A stretch of 29,768 nt of DNA, taken from positions 1 to 29,768 of the forward strand of contig FR901762.1 in the NCBI GenBank assembly GCA_000437675.1. The letters run 5' to 3'. Every line of letters begins with the position of its first letter. The stretch's first letter is position 1. This document shows, piece by piece, positions 7,261 to 15,842 of this stretch. A model generated the notes under the pieces. It saw only the letters and a list, made by a program, of their open reading frames with translations, was not told the DNA's origin and searched no databases. Both the position numbers and the translations under genes were made by a program. The DNA is from Prevotella sp. CAG:891 (GTDB lineage: Bacteria; Bacteroidota; Bacteroidia; Bacteroidales; Bacteroidaceae).

Positions 7261-7463
7261 AAAGCATTTCTGCTCACTATTGACGAGCCTAAGATAATAG
7301 GCAATACTATGGATCGAAAGCTCTCATCGCTCTGCATTCGGTTTACACAGACATTGCATTCGCTATAAAGGCAGCACTGCAGCATTGATAAGCTGCACAT
7401 TAGCCTTGACGGATGAAAAAACAATATTTCTTATTGATTCATTCTGCGTTCTTTGACATTTTG
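7203..7463 (-). ncRNA. Candidate small RNA between a minus-strand -7 box and the terminator
   Basis: In the 290 bases between the rho stop and the terminator, the minus strand carries TACTTTTG (7470-7477), a consensus -7 box without a good -33 element. A transcript from about 7463 would end at the terminator 7203-7260 and be about 260 bases long. It contains local hairpins (GCAGCTTATCAATGCTGC; GCCTATTATCTTAGGC) and no convincing reading frame. The size is in the range of a 6S-like RNA, but I could not trace a 6S secondary structure. It may equally be just the 3' UTR of rho. Confidence 0.25.
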
Positions 7464-7550
7464 TTACAACAAAAGTAAGGCAGATAGGCCTTTCTGAAAC
7501 CCGGGATGCGTTATTGAGTTTTACCACACGCTTTTGCGACTGAGCCTATA

Positions 7551-9731
7551 CTATCCATTCATTGACACCAAGAACTCTTCGTTGTTGACTGAGTCTTCAA
7601 TGCGCTTTTTGATTACCGTAAGTGCTTCGTTGGGCGTCATATCGCTGATAAAGTGACGAAGAACACCCATACGTTGGATAGTTCCGGCATCCTGCAACAA
7701 GTCGTCGCGACGCGTTGAAGAAGCAATGATGTTGATAGCGGGGAAGAGGCGTTTGTTAGCCAAAGAGCGGTCGAGCTGGAGTTCCATATTACCCGTACCC
7801 TTGAACTCTTCGAAAATCACTTCGTCCATCTTCGAACCGGTATCAATAAGTGCCGTAGCAATGATGGTGAGCGAACCACCTCCTTCAATGTTACGCGCTG
7901 CACCGAAAAAGCGTTTGGGCTTTTGCAAAGCATTGGCATCAACACCACCCGAAAGAATTTTACCTGAAGTAGGAGCTACGGTATTGTAAGCACGAGCCAG
8001 ACGGGTAATGGAGTCGAGGAAAATCACAACATCATGACCGCACTCAACCATGCGTTTTGCTTTATCGAGCACAATGCCGGCAATCTTCACATGGCGGGCT
8101 GCCGGTTCGTCGAAGGTCGAAGCAATAACTTCAGCCTTAACGGTGCGCATCATGTCGGTAACTTCTTCAGGACGCTCATCAATCAACAGCATCATGAGGT
8201 AGGTGTCGGGATGATTGCGCGCAATGGCATTGGCAATGTCTTTCATGAGCATGGTCTTACCGGTTTTGGGCTGTGCCACAATCAGGGCACGCTGTCCTTT
8301 ACCAATAGGGGTAAAGAGATCGACCAAACGACATGAAGTAGAATCTAACTTGGAACCATTGCACAACGTAAACTTCTCCTCAGGGAAAAGAGGAATCAAG
8401 TGTTCGAAGGAAATACGGTCGCGCACGTCGACGGGATTTAATCCGTTGATGTGGTGAATATCCATCAAGGCAAAGAACTTTTCGCCTTCGCGGGGAATCT
8501 TCACCATTCCTTCGACAACATCGCCGGGCTTTAAACCATACTGGCGAATTTGCGCTGGCGACACATAGATATCGTCGGGCGATGCCAAGTAATTATAGTC
8601 GGACGAACGAAGGAAACCGAAGCCTTCGGGAACAATTTCCAATACACCGCGACCTTCGAGCAAATGTGCCTCAGGAGCCGGACCCTGATAAACAGGTGCT
8701 GCAGGCTGAACGGGAACGGGTTGCGGTTCGGGACGCACAGCAGTTTCTGCTTCCTGCATCGGAGCTACTTGAGCTGCCGGAGCTGTTTGCTGGAAACGGG
8801 CTTGCATCATGGGGTCGTCCTTGAAACGATGGAACTTGGGACGACCTCCGAACATATTGGCTGACTGGAGTGCCTGATTCGGCATATAAGAAGAACGCTG
8901 AACAGATTCAACCTGCGGAACATTCAGTTCGCTTCCTTCAAAAATAACCGGAATATCCTTTACGATGATAAATCCGTTTTCGTTGTTGGGATTATCATTT
9001 AAGTTTGCCTTGTTGACTTTCACGGCAGAAGCTGAAAGGTTCGATTTCTTTTCAAACGAACGCTTAACGGCTTCCATATCAAGTTCTTCGACAGCAGTAT
9101 TCGATTCGCTGTTGGACGATTCTTTGATTTGCTGGGCAATAAAGTCAGGAATATCGTTGATTGTTTTTCTTTTCTCTGTAGGTTCTGTTGTAGGTGCAGC
9201 GCTAATATTTTTTGAAGCGTTGCGGTTTGCCGTTGAATTCTGTTCCATTTCTTCCGAAAGAAGGAGGGCAGCTTCGCGCGCAGCGATGTCGGCTTTCGAC
9301 GGACGTCCGCGCTTACGCTTAGGAGCTTCTACCACTTCGGTCTGCTGCGTATCAGCAGCATCTTCGGCCACTGCATCGTTTGCATTTTCGGCAGTTGCAG
9401 GTTCTGCGACCTCGGATGCAGGAAGTTCAGCCTCTACGGTAGCGGGCTCAGCGGGTGCAGGTTCTGAAACTACGGGTGATTCGATTTTCTGGTGCGAAAG
9501 GTCAGTTGAAAATATGTGGTCAGCATCATTCTTCTTAATAATGCGTGTTCTTTTTCGGGGAGTAGCAGGAGTTTCGCTGCTTGCAGAATTATCAGCCTGA
9601 GCATCCAATATGGAATAAATCAAATCATCTTGCGATTTGTCCATATAATTAAGAATATTCATCTGTTCTGCAAGAGCTTGCAGTTCGGCATAATCCTTTT
9701 CAAGGAGTTGTTCTTTGGTTAAGTTTGCCAT
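7551..9731 (-). CDS. rho: Transcription termination factor Rho with long disordered insert
   Basis: The 726-residue product is the hexameric RNA-dependent ATPase that terminates transcription, far longer than the 419 residues of the E. coli protein. Order: a SAP-like Rho_N helical domain (residues of about 5-44); a low-complexity, Ala/Pro/Glu/Asn-rich insert of about 300 residues (50-350) holding an AT-hook-like KRKRGRPSK (138-146); the cold-shock-type RNA-binding domain (about 358-430, with VPEGFGFLR); and the ATPase domain with Walker A AQPKTGKT (486-493), catalytic DERPEEV (518-524), Walker B DVVIFLD (567-573) and the GGVDANALQKPKRFFGAARN loop. E. coli has APPKAGKT at Walker A. Long inserts are usual in Bacteroidetes Rho, and the one in B. 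thetaiotaomicron is reported to drive phase separation. The start is the ATG at 9731. The gene is preceded by a long leader. Confidence 0.97.
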   Translation of the reverse strand: MANLTKEQLLEKDYAELQALAEQMNILNYMDKSQDDLIYSILDAQADNSASSETPATPRKRTRIIKKNDADHIFSTDLSHQKIESPVVSEPAPAEPATVEAELPASEVAEPATAENANDAVAEDAADTQQTEVVEAPKRKRGRPSKADIAAREAALLLSEEMEQNSTANRNASKNISAAPTTEPTEKRKTINDIPDFIAQQIKESSNSESNTAVEELDMEAVKRSFEKKSNLSASAVKVNKANLNDNPNNENGFIIVKDIPVIFEGSELNVPQVESVQRSSYMPNQALQSANMFGGRPKFHRFKDDPMMQARFQQTAPAAQVAPMQEAETAVRPEPQPVPVQPAAPVYQGPAPEAHLLEGRGVLEIVPEGFGFLRSSDYNYLASPDDIYVSPAQIRQYGLKPGDVVEGMVKIPREGEKFFALMDIHHINGLNPVDVRDRISFEHLIPLFPEEKFTLCNGSKLDSTSCRLVDLFTPIGKGQRALIVAQPKTGKTMLMKDIANAIARNHPDTYLMMLLIDERPEEVTDMMRTVKAEVIASTFDEPAARHVKIAGIVLDKAKRMVECGHDVVIFLDSITRLARAYNTVAPTSGKILSGGVDANALQKPKRFFGAARNIEGGGSLTIIATALIDTGSKMDEVIFEEFKGTGNMELQLDRSLANKRLFPAINIIASSTRRDDLLQDAGTIQRMGVLRHFISDMTPNEALTVIKKRIEDSVNNEEFLVSMNG

Positions 9732-9743
9732 ATAAGTTGAAGA

Positions 9744-10031
9744 TTATATCGTAGCAGGCAACAATGCTGTAAAGTCAGGACATGCAAACTCGCCAATACG
9801 TACCCACTGAACACAATGCTCAGGAGTAAATATGAAAGCGCAATACGTGCAAGTGAACATCACGTTCACAATGTGCCCCGCAGCAAAAGGCTTGCCGGGA
9901 ATCGTTGCTAAAGAAGTGGGATTAAAATGATTATAAGGAAAATAGCAGCCAAATGACTCAAAACACAGGAAAGGCTGCGATGATGACGGGCAGATTACAT
10001 GGGTTAGCTTCACTGCTAAACCAACATACAC
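9744..10031 (-). CDS. Possible leader ORF of rho (95 aa, unknown)
   Basis: This uninterrupted frame nearly fills the rho leader. It starts with GTG about 8 bases after the predicted transcription start and stops 12 bases before the rho ATG. The product would be Cys- and aromatic-rich (seven Cys, including a CTYC pair) with no family I recognise and no signal peptide. By chance a stop-free run of 95 codons is uncommon but not rare in a genome. It could be a translated leader gene that couples ribosome movement to rho expression, or a non-coding leader. The GTG start and absence of a recognised homologue keep confidence low. Confidence 0.25.
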   Translation of the reverse strand: MYVGLAVKLTHVICPSSSQPFLCFESFGCYFPYNHFNPTSLATIPGKPFAAGHIVNVMFTCTYCAFIFTPEHCVQWVRIGEFACPDFTALLPATI

Positions 10032-10045
10032 CGCCTTTTACACTG

Positions 10046-10071
10046 CAAATTTACTGTTTTTTTTAGAACAA
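10046..10071 (-). promoter_or_regulatory. Promoter of rho
   Basis: On the minus strand TAAATTTG (10046-10053) matches the -7 consensus; the only -33-like sequence is GTTG/TTG around 10069-10071, so that element is weak. The start is predicted near 10039, giving a leader of about 308 bases with local stems such as GTGAACGTGATGTTCAC. Confidence 0.5.
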
Positions 10072-10276
10072 CACGATTTTGATGATTATTTTTTTTATCT
10101 TTCTACTTATTTTCGAGATTTATTGACGTCAAAGCAAAACATCTTTTCATAAAACCAGACAAAAAGATTATTTACCATTTTATCTCTCATTATTTACAAT
10201 GAAGTTCGGTTCTTCGTTAAAAAAAATCCCACTTCTTCGATTTTTTATGAAAGAGATATATTTTACTATTCTTTTA
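10072..10276. other. AT-rich gap between divergent rho and glycogen synthase promoters
   Basis: This is strongly AT-rich sequence with runs of A and T and no gene or RNA that I recognise. It separates the rho promoter (minus) from the promoters of the glycogen operon (plus). Confidence 0.5.
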
Positions 10277-10346
10277 TACATTTGTGTGAAGTTCATGCGA
10301 TTTGGAGGGAGTAATTTGGGAATTACATAAAAAAGCATTATCTTTG
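10277..10346 (+). promoter_or_regulatory. Promoter region of the glycogen operon (two -7 boxes)
   Basis: The better promoter is TATCTTTG (10339-10346) with TTTG (10315-10318) 20 bases upstream; its start near 10353 leaves a leader of only about 15 bases. A second -7 box, TACATTTG (10277-10284), lacks a clear -33 element. The proximal promoter lies downstream of an alternative ATG at 10302, which decides the gene start at 10368. Confidence 0.65.
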
Positions 10347-10367
10347 CAACCGTATTTTAGCTTTTTT

Positions 10368-12029
10368 ATGAAGAAAGAACTCTTATCGCCCAACTACATT
10401 TTTGAAACCAGTTGGGAAGTTTGCAACAAGGTAGGAGGCATTTACACCGTGCTATCCTCACGTGCAAAGACATTAAAAGACAATTATCAGGATCAACTCG
10501 TTTTTATTGGCCCTGATTTGAAGCAGCCAACAGCCAATGTTGACTTTAAAGAAGATGCCAAGCTCTTTCCTGCTTGGAAAAAAGCGGCTGCCAATTTCGG
10601 CGTAAAATGCCGTATCGGACGTTGGATGGTTCCAGGAGAACCCGTTGCTGTTCTGGTTGATTTCGAACCATTTTTTGAACAGAAAAACAATATTTACGCT
10701 CAAGCCTGGGAGTTATTCAGCGTTGATTCTATCCGTGCATACGGCGACTACGACGAAGCTTCTATGTTTTCATACGCTGCTGCACGTTTTGCAGAAGCCG
10801 TAGTAAGTAATTGCATTGAACAACAAGCCAAAGTTATTTATCAAGCACACGAATGGATGTCGGGACTGGGCATGCTTTTCCTCAAAAAGCAACTGCCCCG
10901 GGTGGCTACTATCTTTACAACGCATGCCACCAGCATCGGACGTTCCATTGCCGGCAATAACAAACAGTTGTATGCCTATTTCGAAGGTTACAACGGCGAC
11001 CAAATGGCACGCGAACTGCACATGGATGCAAAACACAGCATCGAAAAGCAGAGCGCGCTGCAGGCCGACTGCTTCACTACGGTGAGCAGCTTCACCGACC
11101 GCGAATGCAAGCAATTGCTCGACAAGGCCGCCGACGTGGTACTGCCCAACGGCTTCGAAAACGACTTTGTACCCAACAGATCTGCATTTACCAAAGTGCG
11201 CCGCGAAGCACGCAAGCAAATTCTGAAAGTGGCCGGCGCGTTGACCGGATGCGAAATGCCCGACGACACGCTGATTGTATCAACCAGCGGACGCAACGAC
11301 TATCGCTGCAAAGGCTTCGACGTATTCCTCGAATCAATGGCACAACTGCGCGCCCAGCTCAATGAAGCCAACAACGAACAGCAGGTATTGGCACTCATCG
11401 AAGTGCCCTGCTGGCTGAAAGGACCGCGTGCCGATTTGCAAGACCGACTGAAATCAAAGCAAAAGGCAACCATGCCGCTGCCCAACCCTGTCATCACTCA
11501 CGATTTACACAACCTGAACGACGACAGAATTGTGCAGGAAATATGGAAACTTGGATTAAAGAATTTACCTACGGACAAGGTTAAGGTGTTGCTCGTGCCC
11601 TGCTACCTCGAAGGCAACGATGGCATTTTCAATATGGCCTACTACCACTTGCTGGCAGCCAACGACTTGGCACTTTATCCTTCATATTACGAACCTTGGG
11701 GTTACACACCCCTCGAAAGCTGCGCTTTTCACACGCCCTGCGTGACTACCGACCTGAGCGGCTTCGGACAGTGGGTTGACAATGTTTTAGGACATTCCGG
11801 AGAGTTGAAAGATGGTGTGTGTGTAATTCACCGTACAGACGGCAACTTCTATGAAGTAGCTCAAAAAATGTGTGCCGTTGTACACGAAATGCTTCTGCTC
11901 ACTACAAAAGAAAGAACTGAGGTGCGCAACAAAGCTGCCAAACTGGCCAACAAGGCGCAATGGAAACATTTCATTAAATTCTATTATCAAGCATACGACT
12001 TTGCACTCAACGCCGTTGCCAACGCATAA
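10368..12029 (+). CDS. Glycogen synthase, GT3 (eukaryote-like) family
   Basis: The 553-residue cytoplasmic enzyme transfers glucose from a nucleotide sugar to a growing alpha-1,4-glucan. The N-terminal FETSWEVCNKVGGIYTVLSSRA (KVGG at 21-24) closely follows the yeast and animal glycogen synthase signature (GT3), not the KTGGL form of bacterial GT5 GlgA. HEWMSGLG and TTHATSIGR in the middle, and the C-terminal SYYEPWGYTPLE with the E-x7-E pair (Glu442, Glu450), complete a retaining GT-B enzyme. GT3 proteins in Bacteroidetes are shorter than eukaryotic ones (about 550 against 700 or more residues) and lack the regulatory phosphorylation tails, as here. The start at 10368 was chosen because the promoter lies within the longer frame. 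The phosphorylase gene follows after 60 bases. Confidence 0.93.
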   Translation: MKKELLSPNYIFETSWEVCNKVGGIYTVLSSRAKTLKDNYQDQLVFIGPDLKQPTANVDFKEDAKLFPAWKKAAANFGVKCRIGRWMVPGEPVAVLVDFEPFFEQKNNIYAQAWELFSVDSIRAYGDYDEASMFSYAAARFAEAVVSNCIEQQAKVIYQAHEWMSGLGMLFLKKQLPRVATIFTTHATSIGRSIAGNNKQLYAYFEGYNGDQMARELHMDAKHSIEKQSALQADCFTTVSSFTDRECKQLLDKAADVVLPNGFENDFVPNRSAFTKVRREARKQILKVAGALTGCEMPDDTLIVSTSGRNDYRCKGFDVFLESMAQLRAQLNEANNEQQVLALIEVPCWLKGPRADLQDRLKSKQKATMPLPNPVITHDLHNLNDDRIVQEIWKLGLKNLPTDKVKVLLVPCYLEGNDGIFNMAYYHLLAANDLALYPSYYEPWGYTPLESCAFHTPCVTTDLSGFGQWVDNVLGHSGELKDGVCVIHRTDGNFYEVAQKMCAVVHEMLLLTTKERTEVRNKAAKLANKAQWKHFIKFYYQAYDFALNAVANA

Positions 12030-12089
12030 CCATGCCACCGCAAACGGCTGCAAAGCTTTCGATGTAATCATTCACTAAATTTCATACTC

Positions 12090-14723
12090 ATGAATATCAA
12101 AATCAGCAATTCGAACCAGCCTACCTGGAAGGTGGTTAACGTAAAAAGCCACATTCCCGAGGCATTGAAAAAGTTGGACGAACTGTCACACAACCTTTGG
12201 TGGTCGTGGAGCACCGAAGCCCTTGAACTCTTTGCCAGTCTCGACAAAGATTTGTGGCGCAAAGTGGGACGCAACCCCATCGATCTGCTCCGCAGCATCG
12301 ACTACGACCGCTTGATCGAACTTTCGAAAGACGAGGAAATCATCACCCGCATGAACAAGGTGTATGACGATTTCCGCAAATACATGGACGTTAAGCCCAA
12401 TCCCAAGCGTGCCTCTGTAACATACTTCTGCATGGAGTACGGATTGAGCCATGTACTTAAAATATACTCTGGCGGTTTGGGTATCCTGGCCGGCGACTAC
12501 TTGAAAGAAGCTTCAGACAGCAACGTCGACATGGTTGCCGTTGGTTTCCTCTATCGCTATGGCTATTTCACCCAGACGCTTTCAATGGACGGACAGCAGA
12601 TTGCTAACTACGAGCCTCAGAACTTCGATCGTCTGCCCATCGAACGCGTACTCGACAAAGACGGCAACCAGGTTATCGTTGACGTGCCCTACCCCAACTT
12701 TATGGTACACGCTACACTTTGGCGTGCCAACGTAGGTCGCATCTCACTCTACCTGCTCGACACCGACAACGAACTCAACTCTGAGTTCGACCGCCGCATC
12801 ACCCACTCACTCTATGGTGGCGACTGGGAAAACCGCATCAAGCAGGAATACCTGCTCGGTATTGGTGGTATGCTGGCCCTCAAAAAGCTCGGTATCAAAA
12901 AAGATATTTATCACTGCAACGAAGGTCACGCTGCACTTTGCAACGTACAGCGACTGGTTGACTACGTTGAAAGCGGCTTGAGCTTCGACGAATCTCTCGA
13001 ATTGGTTCGCGCCTCTTCACTCTACACGGTTCACACCCCGGTTCCCGCAGGTCACGACTACTTCGACGAAGGCCTTTTCAACAAGTACATGAACCAGTTC
13101 CCCGGCCGCTTGGGCATTTCATGGGACGACTTTATGGGCATGGGCCGTACGAACCCCGAAGACAAGGGCGAAAAGTTCTGTATGTCTACCTTCCTCTGCA
13201 AAACTTGTCAGGAAGTCAACGGCGTAAGTTGGCTCCACGGCCGCGTAAGCCAGCAAATGTTCAAAGGCATCTGGCAGGGATACATGCCCGCAGCTGAACG
13301 CCCCGACCACGCTGAACGCACCCACGCTGAATGGGAAAAGATTTACAATCCCCATGCAGAAGAAAGCCATGTAGGCTATGTTACCAACGGTGTTCACTTC
13401 CCCACCTGGTGTGCTAAAGAATGGCAGGCCGTTTACAGCAAATACCTGGGCAAGGACTACATCTACGACCAGAGCAACGAGGCTGTTTGGGATAAAATCC
13501 ACACTGTACCCGATGAAATCATCTGGAAGACCCGCGTACAGTTGAAGAACAAGTTAATCGACTACATCCGCGACCGCTTCCGCGAAAACTGGCTCCGCGC
13601 CCAAGGCGATCCATCATTGGTTGTAAGCCTCCTCGACAAGATCAACCCCAATGCATTGCTCATCGGTTTTGCCCGTCGCTTTGCCACCTACAAGCGTGCT
13701 CACCTCCTCTTCTCGGACCTCGACCGCTTGTCTAAGATTGTCAACAACCCCGACTACCCCGTAATATTCCTCTTTGCCGGTAAGGCTCACCCCGCCGACG
13801 GTGCAGGTCAAGGCCTCATTAAGAAGATCTACGACATTTCACAGCGTCCCGAGTTCATCGGCAAGATCATCTTCCTCGACAACTACGACATGCAGTTAGC
13901 TCGCCGCCTCGTTTCGGGTGTCGACATTTGGATGAACACCCCGACCCGTCCTCTCGAAGCATCAGGTACTTCAGGCGAAAAGGCTTTGATGAACGGTGTA
14001 GTAAACCTCAGCGTACTCGACGGATGGTGGTACGAAGGTTACCGCGAAGGTGCCGGATGGGCACTCACCGACCGCCGCACTTACGAAAATCAGGAACATC
14101 AGGACAAACTCGATGCATCGACCATCTACTCTATGCTCGAGCAGGAAATCATTCCTCTTTACTACGCTCGCAACCGCAAGGGCTACTCTGAAAACTGGGT
14201 ACGCACCGTGAAGAATTCTATCGCCCGCATCGCTCCTAACTACACCATGAAGCGTCAGCTCGACGATTACTACGATCGCTTCTACAACCCCGAAGCAGCT
14301 CGTTTCAAACTCCTCGCTGCCAACGACAACCAGTTGGCCAAGGACATTGCTTCATGGAAGGAACTCGTGGCCGAACGCTGGGACAACATCCGCATAGTTT
14401 CAAGCGAACGCAGCGAAAACCTGCTCAACGCTAAACTCGTTAGCGGTAAGAACTTCACCGTTCGTCACACCATCGACGAACAGGGATTGGAAGATGCCAT
14501 CGGCATTGACCTCGTGGTAATGAGCACCGACAACAACGGCGCCGACACGATTCACGACGTAATCCCCATGAACGTTGTAGGTCACGAAGGCAACCTCTAC
14601 ACCTTCGAACTCACGGCCAGCATCGACCTCGCCGGTTCTTACAAGGTGGCTTACCGTATGTATCCGAAGAACGCCAAGCTGGCTAACCGTCAGGACTTCT
14701 GCTACGTTCGTTGGTTCAACTAA
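12090..14723 (+). CDS. glgP: Alpha-glucan (glycogen) phosphorylase, GT35 with DUF3417
   Basis: The 877-residue product degrades alpha-1,4-glucan with phosphate, releasing glucose-1-phosphate. The N-terminal region (about 15-120), LKKLDELSHNLWWSWSTEALELF, is the DUF3417 domain found in the GlgP subtype of alpha-glucan phosphorylases. Substrate and cofactor segments include YFCMEYGLS, YSGGLGILAGDYLKEASD, CNEGHAAL, GFARRFATYKRA and EASGTSGEKALMNG, where Lys631 should hold pyridoxal phosphate. After about residue 730 comes a C-terminal beta-rich extension. Codon use is strongly biased to C-ending codons, as in pgk and carB, suggesting high expression. It is in an operon with the GT3 synthase, so synthesis and breakdown of glycogen are co-transcribed. 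A strong terminator follows. Confidence 0.95.
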   Translation: MNIKISNSNQPTWKVVNVKSHIPEALKKLDELSHNLWWSWSTEALELFASLDKDLWRKVGRNPIDLLRSIDYDRLIELSKDEEIITRMNKVYDDFRKYMDVKPNPKRASVTYFCMEYGLSHVLKIYSGGLGILAGDYLKEASDSNVDMVAVGFLYRYGYFTQTLSMDGQQIANYEPQNFDRLPIERVLDKDGNQVIVDVPYPNFMVHATLWRANVGRISLYLLDTDNELNSEFDRRITHSLYGGDWENRIKQEYLLGIGGMLALKKLGIKKDIYHCNEGHAALCNVQRLVDYVESGLSFDESLELVRASSLYTVHTPVPAGHDYFDEGLFNKYMNQFPGRLGISWDDFMGMGRTNPEDKGEKFCMSTFLCKTCQEVNGVSWLHGRVSQQMFKGIWQGYMPAAERPDHAERTHAEWEKIYNPHAEESHVGYVTNGVHFPTWCAKEWQAVYSKYLGKDYIYDQSNEAVWDKIHTVPDEIIWKTRVQLKNKLIDYIRDRFRENWLRAQGDPSLVVSLLDKINPNALLIGFARRFATYKRAHLLFSDLDRLSKIVNNPDYPVIFLFAGKAHPADGAGQGLIKKIYDISQRPEFIGKIIFLDNYDMQLARRLVSGVDIWMNTPTRPLEASGTSGEKALMNGVVNLSVLDGWWYEGYREGAGWALTDRRTYENQEHQDKLDASTIYSMLEQEIIPLYYARNRKGYSENWVRTVKNSIARIAPNYTMKRQLDDYYDRFYNPEAARFKLLAANDNQLAKDIASWKELVAERWDNIRIVSSERSENLLNAKLVSGKNFTVRHTIDEQGLEDAIGIDLVVMSTDNNGADTIHDVIPMNVVGHEGNLYTFELTASIDLAGSYKVAYRMYPKNAKLANRQDFCYVRWFN

Positions 14724-14815
14724 TAGCTCTACGCAATCAAGACACTCAACCTGCTCACACAGTTTAACCCCATTGTAATACGCGGAAAACTGTCATGAGC
14801 AAATAATCCATCAAT

Positions 14816-14850
14816 CCCTGCCCCAATTCATTTTGGGGTGGGGATTTTTT
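14816..14850 (+). terminator. Terminator of the glycogen operon
   Basis: The stem CCCTGCCCCAA (14816-14826) / TTGGGGTGGGG (14833-14843) is followed by six T (14845-14850), about 95 bases after the phosphorylase stop. Confidence 0.85.
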
Positions 14851-15309
14851 ATCCCTATGAGCAATCGGATGCGCCCCCAGAACGCCAAACAAAAACACAA
14901 TCCAAAGGGTTAATTTTTATTTACGACACACATCCCATTTCTCTACACTCTCTCACGCTATTTTGTCACGACTTGGCATCATGTCCAAATTATCTCCCCG
15001 ATTGTTACATTTTCTTCCGAGCTTCTTCAAATTAGTTCCGAGCTAGTTCTATTTAGTTCCGATCCAGTTTCAAGAATTTCGAAACTACTGATAATCAATG
15101 CTTTCAAAATCACCACAATTCCTCACTTAGCACCGCATCAATCGCCTGCAATGCCAAGAAGCGCGATACTAAATTCATTTACATATATTCAGATACAAAC
15201 ACCCAACAAAACACATTTTGTAAACAATACGCGCCACACAACAAACCCGAACAACGCACCATGAACACCCAAATACCGAAAAAATAAGGATAAATGCACG
15301 ACTCCATAC
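14851..15309. other. Long intergenic stretch without a recognisable gene
   Basis: I find no convincing coding frame, tRNA or terminator here. It is AT- and C-rich on the plus strand. The one ordered feature is the 21-bp tandem triplet at 15011-15073. It lies between two terminators facing each other (14816-14850 plus, 15310-15350 minus). Confidence 0.5.
15011..15073. repeat. Three imperfect 21-bp tandem units
   Basis: Units at 15011-15031, 15032-15052 and 15053-15073 share TTCCGAKC at the same offset; the second and third both begin TTAGTTCCGA. The first is the most diverged. The short inverted pair AGTTTC/GAAACT overlaps the right edge. Confidence 0.5.
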
Positions 15310-15350
15310 AAAAAAATGAAGCCCGCAATCTTCACCGACCACGGACTTCA
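15310..15350 (-). terminator. Terminator for the 71-aa protein gene
   Basis: On the minus strand TGAAGTCCG (15342-15350) pairs with CGGGCTTCA (15317-15325), with one mismatch, followed by a T tract (the A run 15310-15316). It is about 200 bases past the stop of the minus-strand gene. A second stem, CAGTCGG/CCGACTG (15484-15524), lies between gene and terminator. Confidence 0.65.
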
Positions 15351-15550
15351 ATGATTTTACAATATAGAAAAGATTGATCTGTAAATTACAAGGAAAGAAC
15401 AGACACTCCTCATGAATAAAATACTTATGAGCTGTATGGATTTTCATTTCGAAAATAGGAAGGTCAATATATTCTCCATCCAGCAGTCGGACAACACACA
15501 GTCAATTTCACTGTTGCCCGACTGGCAATGGAGTAAGGTTCAGAATCGAC

Positions 15551-15766
15551 CTACTTGCCTTTGCGTTCAGCAGGCACCGAAGCGTTCAGCAATTCGCGGT
15601 AGCGCAGTTCATGCTGACGCTTGACTTCGTCGGTAAAAGGCTGTTCGGCAAGCCAGGCCGAAAAGGCACGCAAGGCCAGAGTGTGCATTTGGGCCTTGCC
15701 CGCTTTTAATCCACTGGCGTACTGATGATAGGGTAAAAGATTGCGATTGTAATTTCCGTCGGACAT
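15551..15766 (-). CDS. Small conserved-type protein of unknown function (71 aa)
   Basis: The 71-residue product begins MSDGNYNRNLLPYHQYASGL, followed by KAGKAQMHTLALRAF and a basic, Glu/Arg-rich tail. It has no signal peptide or membrane segment and looks cytoplasmic and helical. The GNYNRxLLPYxxYxSGxxAGKA start is, from memory, shared among short uncharacterised Bacteroidales proteins; I know no function. The start at 15766 was chosen over the longer frame because the extra 61 residues have no protein character and overlap the divergent pgk promoter region. It is transcribed away from pgk, with a minus-strand promoter at 15934-15969 and its own terminator at 15310-15350. Confidence 0.7.
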   Translation of the reverse strand: MSDGNYNRNLLPYHQYASGLKAGKAQMHTLALRAFSAWLAEQPFTDEVKRQHELRYRELLNASVPAERKGK

Positions 15767-15842
15767 AACTATTAAGGGATAATTATTGAGTAACTGTTGC
15801 TCGAAAAATGAAATTCGAAAAATAAAATGCTTGAAAAAGTTT

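Noticed and set aside
7261..7470. 6S RNA, SRP RNA or tRNA in the gap after rho
   Set aside because: I could not draw the required secondary structure, so it is listed only as a low-confidence candidate RNA.
8965..9600. 211-codon plus-strand frame opposite rho
   Set aside because: It is the antisense shadow of the low-complexity rho insert; its Ser/Ala-rich product mirrors that composition and has no protein family character.
14838..15035. 65-codon frame after the glycogen operon
   Set aside because: It begins inside the terminator stem with a non-ATG start and has no recognisable features.
15412..15624. 70-codon plus-strand frame
   Set aside because: It overlaps the better-supported minus-strand 71-aa gene and its 3' hairpin.
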